Below, piece by piece: positions 57,901 to 64,000 of a stretch of 64,000 nt of DNA (position 1 is its first letter; each line of letters opens with the position of its first letter). The stretch is taken from NCBI GenBank assembly GCA_023376005.1, contig CM042152.1, positions 76,703,070 to 76,767,069 of the forward strand, read 5' to 3'. Below the pieces are notes generated by a model. The model was not told the DNA's origin. It saw nothing but the letters and a program-made list of their open reading frames with translations, and made no database searches. The DNA comes from Doryteuthis pealeii (lineage: Eukaryota > Mollusca > Cephalopoda > Myopsida > Loliginidae). A program made the translations under genes and the position numbers.

Positions 57901-60168
57901 CTTCTTTCATTGATGTACTTATTAAATAACCAAATTTGACTTAATAACTCCAACATAAACAAAGGGGAACCACTCATGACTGATAAATCATTTATTTATT
58001 TTCCCATTAAACTAACCCCTAACACTGTCTTCTTTTTTCCTAGTAGATCAATAAATAAATAAATAATTTATCAGTCAAGAGTGGTTCCCTTTGTTTATGT
58101 TGGAATTATAGGAAATAACCCAGAATTTGTTTTTGCTTGAAAAATGCAGAAAACATTTGTTTGATAAAAAGAAAAACATTTTTAGATAACCTAAGCTCAT
58201 AAAAAAAAACTGGTTCTGAAATTGATAGGAAAAAATGTGTTGACAAAAATGGCTATTTCTGTTAGAATTAATTAAAAAAATGATAAAAAATGATTTGGAC
58301 AATAGTGTGTGTGTGTGTGTGGGGGGGGGCAATGGAAATCAAGCAAAAGCGAGTGAGAGAGAAAAGAAAATCTCACCTTTTCTTAGAAGAGTTGGACAGG
58401 ATTGTGCTACACATTCTAATTTGTCTGAGGGAGACAATTCATTTACATAAAAACTTCTTTCTATATCAATTGGCTGAAAAAATAAAATAAAACTTTGCAA
58501 CAAAATCATCAGACACTTTAGAGGAACATCTTATTAAGAAAATGATAATATACAAAATTGATCTTATTTATTATTGACAATCATTAGACCATCAATGATA
58601 CAATTAAAAAAAATGTTCTCTGACAGAATGAATTCATAAATCTAGAAATTATCAATTTTTTTTTCCTTTAAAAAATTTTTTTTTATATCAGAAATGATCT
58701 TCTTTAAATGGTGATTTATCCAAAAAGAAAAGAAATTGTTACATACATCACAATAAAATCACTGCTGCTACTACCACATCATACCCCAACTTAGCTGCTG
58801 CTGCTGCTGTTAACATCTAATCAGTACAGAATAAATCATTAAATAGGACACACGTGTTTATTCTATTTCCAGCAGAAATAATTCCTCATTTTCTGAAAAT
58901 ACTTAATAACTATCATAGCAAAAGTAAAAATGGTTTAGAAAATAAATCTATGTGCATGTTTAAACAAACAAAAAACTAATGAATATAAATAATTAAAAGT
59001 TTTGAAAAAGAAAAACAATGGAGCACAAGTTTTTAATGATATTTTTCAACATAATCTCCTTCCTGGTTAATGCAAGTGACTAACATTAATCAGACAGATT
59101 GGAAATTTGGTGCGATACAATTAAAATATTTTAACTTAAAGAAAAAGTCATTTTTAATTATCATTAGCCCTTGCCAACTCAGTGCAGGAGTAGCACAGCT
59201 TAGATCTGTGTGGCGCTCCATCTCAGGTGCAAAAACAATCTCCCTGGTCTAGTATTAGTGAAAAGGGGATAGACTCCCTCACTGTTTGGCTGATACTGAC
59301 AACATGTCACTCCACTAACTACTTTAACAGCAGTAGTAGTAGTGGTGTTGTATGGAAGGTCAGTATTTTCTCAAAGGTAATCATTAAATGCTAATTATAG
59401 AGAATTTCAACCTTTTTTTCAATTAATTAAAATATTAATTCTATAAGTATTTACCCAATATCTTTAGCATGGGAAGGATGTGACACAAAGTCAATTTTTG
59501 AGTGGAGTACAGCTGGTTTGAATTCAGAGTTTTCTTTCTGTTAGACTGGTTGCCTAACTAAGGCTAATGAACCCAGTCTGTCCTGCTATGTACCCATAAC
59601 TGGGGAGAGGGCGAGAAGAGATTTAGACCCTTTTCTAAGGGCATTAACACAAAGTGAAAGGCAAACAGCCATGTCCAGGATTTAAACTTGGATTGTCAAT
59701 TCCTTCTATAAATAGAATGTATCTTGATGTGCTTTACGGCCACATTCAATGGCCATGACAGCCTTTAAGTACGGACTAAAAACAAAAATTTGTAAAAATT
59801 TTTTGATAGTATTAACAAAAACTTAAAGTTCCGGTTTGTAACTTGTAAACTTTAGTCTATGAATAAATATCTTAAAAGAAGTTAAAACAATTGAGGAATG
59901 TTTCTAGTGTAACAAAAAAATACAATTTAGAAAAAAGAAAGAAAAAAGTAAAAAACGAAATCATTACTTACATCCATGTACTGAAAAATATTTTTTCCAT
60001 TTTGCTCCAACTTTTGCAATTCCTCTTCTACATTGACTGTAATTTTAGACGATTTATGTTGTAACGAGTGACTGGAGAGCCAAGATTGCGGACCCACCAG
60101 ACCAGGCATAATAAAACGCTTATCTTTTGGAGACAATGGACCCAACATTTTATCAGGCCACACAGTAC
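54765..60168 (-). CDS. MMADHC: MMADHC: cobalamin trafficking protein cblD (first coding exon unresolved)
   Basis: Five exons on - (60168-59972, 58473-58377, 56361-56225, 55700-55614, 54977-54765) splice in frame to 243 full codons and a stop. MMADHC partners MMACHC and directs cobalamin to methionine synthase in the cytosol and methylmalonyl-CoA mutase in mitochondria. Matches to the family include [60 protein letters not shown], and [17 protein letters not shown] followed by [20 protein letters not shown]. The Cys pair in DLGCCK includes the residue known in the human protein (Cys261) to bind cobalt. The product would be about 255 residues with the candidate leader, against 296 in human. The mitochondrial targeting segment is poorly defined. 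Confidence 0.94.
55614..55700 (-). CDS. MMADHC: MMADHC internal exon (29 codons)
   Basis: Encodes [20 protein letters not shown], then FIDPKNGKP. Bounded by CAG acceptor and CCA|GTAAGT donor, with both boundaries in phase 0. Confidence 0.95.
56225..56361 (-). CDS. MMADHC: MMADHC internal exon
   Basis: Acceptor GCTGCAG, donor AGT|GTAAGT. Encodes (D)[19 protein letters not shown], then [20 protein letters not shown] and KQLWAS. The first Asp codon is completed by the G of the preceding exon. Confidence 0.95.
56862..57095 (-). mobile_element. R1 dispersed repeat, 3' half, in an MMADHC intron
   Basis: On +, it starts at the tail (TTGGCATATCAGCCG, GGGTTATTTAATGCC) and continues AGTACTATCACACCAGATCA, GTGGACCTGGGAGTAATGG and GTGTCATACTTAGGACA. 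It is more diverged than other copies. Confidence 0.78.
57943..58110. mobile_element. Foldback element in an MMADHC intron
   Basis: Arms of about 55 bases: ATAACTCCAACATAAACAAA, GGGGAACCACTC and TGATAAATCATTTATTTATT at left, and their reverse complement at right, with a roughly 50-base spacer. Confidence 0.88.
58377..58473 (-). CDS. MMADHC: MMADHC internal exon
   Basis: Acceptor TTTTTTCAG, donor AAAAG|GTGAGA. Encodes [20 protein letters not shown], then [12 protein letters not shown]; ends in phase 1. Confidence 0.95.
59167..59320 (+). mobile_element. tRNA-derived SINE (family T), truncated, in an MMADHC intron
   Basis: Begins CCCTTGCCAACTCAGTGC and runs GAGTAGCACAG, then GATCTGTG, CTCCCTGGTCTAGTATTAGT and GATAGACTCCCTCACTG to ACTACTTTAAC. 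Part of the body (GGAGCTGATGGTAGG) is deleted. Confidence 0.8.
59445..59712 (-). mobile_element. tRNA-derived SINE (family G), diverged, in an MMADHC intron
   Basis: On +, AAGTATTTACCCAATA, GTGACACAAAGTCAATTTT, AGACTGGTTGCCTAACTAAG and CCCAGTCTGTCCTGCTATGT appear in the family order. The head end is eroded. Confidence 0.78.
59972..60168 (-). CDS. MMADHC: MMADHC early exon (TVWPDK block)
   Basis: Acceptor AATATTCAAG before GTACTGTG; donor GAT|GTAAGT. The first two bases complete a codon begun in the previous exon. Encodes [40 protein letters not shown] and a Glu/Lys-rich segment ending FQYMD. Confidence 0.95.
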
Positions 60169-61035
60169 CTTGAATATTAAAAAAAAAGGTAAAAAATATT
60201 GAGGCCAACTGATACAATTTTAAACAAGATGAGTATTTCTATATTTTAAGCGCATCTTGGTAGATTACAATGAAATTGTTAATTATAAAATTAAATGAAT
60301 AAACAGAGAAATAAAAAATTCAAACATTGCAAAATGGAAATTAAAAACATTCATAATAAACAATACACACAATAATATTTTGGGGATTTTTAAAAAAAAA
60401 GTGTTTGAATATCATTTATAATAAAAAGAAAATTTGGTTTACATCAGATTGATTTGTGAGACTAAACATATTTTCGATTACATTTGTTTATAATTAATAT
60501 TTTGACAGATGTAAGTGAAAACTAAAAATTTTCATAATTTTTGGAAAATAGTAAAAAAAAAAATAAATAAATAAAATAATATTAACAAAATCAACTTTTA
60601 TTATCATAAATAGTAAAAGAGTTGTACATTTTGAGATGACTGAACATTTCCAATTTGGATTTTGTCATTTCGATTTTAACCAAATAAAAAAATAAGCCAA
60701 AATTGAAGAGAATGTATTCATCATATTTTTCAAACCAAAACATCAAAATATTGATATGCAAATTTTTTTCCAGAGTTTTTTTTTTAGAAAAGATTTGGAC
60801 TTTTTTCACCCTGTATATATGATGTCACATTTAATCTATTTCATATTTTGTGCTGATCATTTAAAAGAAAAAAGTCACCACTTTTGTCTCGGTTTGTTTT
60901 AAGTTGGTAAAAACTTTCTGTTTCTTTAAGTTTGATGCTAACAAAGAATTGATGTGAAAATCTATTATTGGTATTTTAAAAGGGTTAAAGATTGAAATCA
61001 GAAAATAAATAAATTAATAAAATTAGAAAAAATAC

Positions 61036-61072
61036 CTTTTGTCTCTCTCTGCTCAATTTTTCTCATCAGCAT
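61036..61072 (-). CDS. MMADHC: Candidate MMADHC first coding exon, version A
   Basis: ATG (61070-61072) opens MLMRKIEQRETK plus one base G before GTATTT, the phase needed to join the TVWPDK exon as Gly. The Lys/Arg-rich start could be a short targeting peptide. An alternative version lies 1.06 kb upstream on -. No transcript evidence is available. Confidence 0.4.
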
Positions 61073-61598
61073 AATGTGGCAAGATGAATAAACTTTCAAT
61101 TTTGGAAAATACGAACTTTTGAGCTAGTATTACAATGTAAACAAAACTATTCAGCACGCACTGGACTTTGTTTTAAAAAAATTATATAAAAGATATATTC
61201 TATTTTTTACCTCTTTTTTTTTTAACCTCTTATTCTCTAAATAATGAGTTACAGCATAGGGGTACGTAGAATTTGAGTACAGTATCAGAAAGAACACACA
61301 GTTTTATATAAGAATGTAAAGTTTTATCAAAATTGGCCCCAAAAATAAAGAAATGGTAAAGAAATGACTGAATTTCTTGTTTTGAATTGGTCTGTGATTT
61401 GACATTTTTTTAAACAAAATCATGTCCACTTTTGTACCCCAAATTTCAGGGCTTTAAATTCTCATAACTTTTAAACCACTGGGGATATTTGCATAATTCA
61501 AACAGTTTTGAACTCCATTTACACAGCTCTATTTAACTAATATGATTAAATAACAATAACCTCAAATAAAATAAAAAATCAACCGGGAATGCTAATAC

Positions 61599-61957
61599 GA
61601 GGGCACAACCATAGGTGTTTCTCATACACGAATAGATATATCATCTACGTGATATATAACAGCAGTTTTAAACAGATGGGGTTAAACGTGTGCTAGTGGC
61701 AGATTAAGTGAGAGCTGAAGAGGGGAATTGTCCACTACAGCAGTGTATGAATGGGGAATAGTGATAACCGACCATATTACTAAGAGAAACAGCTGTAATG
61801 AATGTCACCCTCATCTCTACCTCCTCTGTTGTGTCTTAGAAGTTCACCCCATTGTCTTGTTGTTTCTTTGTTCATTTTCTCTTCTCGTTGTGACCCCCTG
61901 TATCAGTGCTTGGGTAAAACTTTGGTCTTAGCCTTGTGTCTCCTACTCAGTCCACAA
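61599..61957 (+). repeat. Dispersed ~360-base repeat (R2), forward copy
   Basis: Matches the reverse complement of 33943-34325 from GAGGGCACAACCAT to CAGTCCACAA, lacking about 25 bases near its TATA-rich part. A copy of AATAACCTCAAATAAA lies on each side (about 61555 and 61990). Confidence 0.85.
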
Positions 61958-62093
61958 CCAGACTATAAAAGGAGTTCACACCAAATAATCAATAACCTCA
62001 AATAAAAAAAATTAACTGAGAATGCTAGTTAAAGATTCAAATCTGAAAATAAGAGAAATGAATAAAATTTTTAAAAAAAGAAAGAAGATATAC

Positions 62094-62133
62094 CTTTTGT
62101 CTGTCTCTGCTCAATTTTTCTCATCAGCATCAT
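62094..62133 (-). CDS. MMADHC: Candidate MMADHC first coding exon, version B
   Basis: ATG (62131-62133) opens MMLMRKIEQRQTK plus G before GTATATC, in the same phase as version A. Homology with version A extends about 65 bases past the donor and about 13 bases 5' of the ATG. The pair could be alternative first exons or one live and one dead copy. Confidence 0.4.
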
Positions 62134-62859
62134 GCGGTAAGATGAATAAAACAAGCAGAAAAGTTGAAGTGAAAATTCAACAATTCAACAATGGAATGAG
62201 TTGACCTCATTGGGAAAATTACCAATTGTTATGACTTATCAATGATAAATTCTATATTTACTTTTTTTCTTTCTTTTCTTTTCTAACTGAAGGGTCACTG
62301 ATCTATTTAGGCTTATTTAAATAACTGATACTAAAATATCTCGGTCAATTTCCTTTCTTTTCTTTTTTCCTATGGATTTTTGACGAGTGAATGTCAAATA
62401 TTTAAGCCTGAAATATTTAAAATATTGTTGATTTCTAAATAAACTTATATTTTGAAATTTACTTATCAGTCTCAAATATTTTTTTAAGCCTTCATGTCCA
62501 AATTTGACAATTTATCTTTTAAGTCAAAAAGGATTTTCCTAATGGCCTTCAATACAATCAGGGCACATCGCTTTGTGGAATGGTTAGCAAGGATTTTCTT
62601 ATTGGCCTCTATCAATACAATCACAGCACATTGTTTGGTGGAATGGATAGAAAGGTAGAGTAAAAAATCATTAATTGTGAGTTTGAGTCTCACTGAGTGT
62701 CCTCGTAAATCTGATCTTGTGCCACAACTAAGAAAATCTTAGTAAATTACTCCAAGAAAAGCCAATAATCAAGCGCAACCAGATGAAACTGGGTTACATA
62801 ATTTATGTGGTGTCATAAATTATTGACAGAATCTGTAGTCAGTTTGAAATAGGTTCGTT
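62134..62859. other. Spacer upstream of MMADHC; two weak tRNA-like repeats
   Basis: CTTTGTGGAATGGTTAGCAA near 62570 and TTTGGTGGAATGGATAGAAA near 62635 look like duplicated A-box regions; GTGAGTTTGAGTCTCACTG near 62678 resembles a B-box. An old SINE is likely but unresolved. Confidence 0.35.
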
Positions 62860-63320
62860 GGGAGTTAAAAGCGTAGGCGGGTAGATTTCCATTGGATGAC
62901 CCCAACTGACCCCTACAGGCACGATTCTTGCGCGTCACGTGATTAGTTAGTTTAGAGATTGAGTTTCAACCTGACATTGAATGTGCTACTGCGAGGTTGT
63001 TTCTCATCCGCACGGCGAATAAAGAAGATGGTCTAGACTAAATAAAATCTTGATCAAGAAATAAATGTCTTGTGAATTAATTAATTGCATGACTAAAAAC
63101 TAGCCCATGAAGTAAAGAAAAAGAAGACGCAATTAGAAGACTAGATGAGAAGATGACAACCAGAAAATAAGCAGAAGCAGTAAAGCAGAAATGAAGCAAC
63201 AAGTAAGTCTCTAATATCTCTCTCTCTCTCTCTCTTTTTATCACCGAGACGTCTATGAAGTAATAATCTCTCTCACACTCTTGTTTATATACCCAACGAT
63301 CGGGTATACAACAACTGTTT
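62860..63320 (+). mobile_element. Possible LTR/leader-type repeat, or promoter region
   Basis: Contains TTGCGCGTCACGTGATT, ATAAAGAAG, an A/G-rich leader, AACAAGTAAGTC, a CT run and TATACCCAACGATCGGGTAT. The same order is seen at 29560-29990. Because it lies about 0.9 kb upstream of the MMADHC leader exon and has CpG and E-box (CACGTG) sites, a promoter role on - is an alternative. Confidence 0.28.
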
Positions 63321-63534
63321 TAAAAGGAAATTTTAAAATACTTTCATGTCGGATAAAAACAAAAAAACTCAACATAATTGTTGATCATTTTGTTGAGAGT
63401 CATTAATATAGCAGAAATTGATTGGAAGAATTGAAGGTTTTCATGAAAGGGTTGATGTTAATTATTGTCAGATGACAAATAAGAAATCTCCTCCTCTTCC
63501 ACCTCTTCGTCTTTTTATCAATAGAATATCAGCA

Positions 63535-64000
63535 GCATTTGGTTTGGTTTGGTTGGTTGGGTTTTACGGCATGTCAACCCCTTGGGTTATTTCATGCCGA
63601 ATACTTCTATTGGTAAAAAAAATGTTTAATGTTAACAAAGTTTTGAAATAATTTCATTTTTAAGGAATAATACAATTTTGTTTATAAACTCATGTTTTCT
63701 ATTTAACCCATAGATGGGACCCTAACAGGTACTACCACTCCGGTTCAGAGTGGACCAGGGAGCAATGGTGATGAAGGGGTGCTCCACATTCCCCAAACCT
63801 CCAAAACTGGAATCTCACCATCATTCCCAGGACATGTAGACCCGCAGCCACCGCCTTCTAGTACCCATATGATAAAAACGGTTAGGGCTTGCCATAAGGG
63901 CAATAGGATTGGAGCAATCATATAGGTGCTAGGGCTTGACGTGACCAGCCGATTGATCGGAGAGGGCCTCTCTGACCGCCCGTCTAGCCCAAGATAGGGC
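63535..64000 (-). mobile_element. R1 dispersed repeat, cut by window end
   Basis: On +, the tail (GGCATGTCAACCCC, TTGGGTTATTTCATGCC) leads to GATGGGACCCTAACAGG, GATTGATCGGAGAGGGCC and CCGCCCGTCTAGCCCAAG at the window edge. Confidence 0.9.

Noticed and set aside
1..64000. CRISPR arrays, operons, bacterial ribosome-binding sites
   Set aside because: Spliced genes, SINEs and microsatellites show a eukaryotic genome; regular repeats here are satellites or transposons.

Overview
The window is AT-rich eukaryotic DNA dominated by transposon debris. It holds two recognisable protein-coding genes, both split by spliceosomal introns (GT...AG, with GTAAGT-type donors). The repeats are dense tRNA-derived SINEs, non-autonomous Helitrons, fragments of one non-LTR retrotransposon family, a Penelope-like element and long TA/CT microsatellites. 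The proteins are of invertebrate type. The repeats and large introns suggest a mollusc, quite possibly a cephalopod; this is inference and no species marker was read.

Layout: 1-19 kb is intergenic and repeat-rich: a TA-based composite minisatellite at 2.3-3.2 kb, SINEs, foldback elements, a 0.85-kb element with terminal inverted repeats, and nested insertions at 11.6-12.9 kb. At 19.25-19.83 kb a CpG-rich patch ends in a good splice donor and may be a promoter with a non-coding first exon. 19.8-30 kb is mostly AT-rich spacer with SINEs and two Helitrons. At 30.8-31.9 kb lies a 5'-truncated Penelope-like element with an intact GIY-YIG endonuclease frame, bracketed by one clear and one weaker hammerhead-ribozyme-like motif. 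32.7-42 kb carries a Helitron with an internally inverted LINE copy, further LINE pieces, a 51-bp tandem repeat and a fourth Helitron.

Genes: an aquaporin-11/12-type (superaquaporin) gene lies on + with coding exons 42779-43418 and 50293-50579, giving 308 residues. MMADHC (the cblD protein of mitochondrial and cytosolic vitamin B12 handling) lies on - with five clear coding exons between 60168 and 54765. Its first coding exon is uncertain: two similar candidates exist at 61036-61072 and 62094-62133. The two genes converge, with about 4.2 kb between their stop codons. No functional link between them is apparent.

Most other open frames are translations of simple repeats or transposon remnants and were left out. 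The most interesting items are the hammerhead-like motif whose catalytic G12 position is A, the Helitron family with nested cargo, the SINE families sharing modules, the degenerate pore motifs of the aquaporin, and the duplicated MMADHC leader exon.
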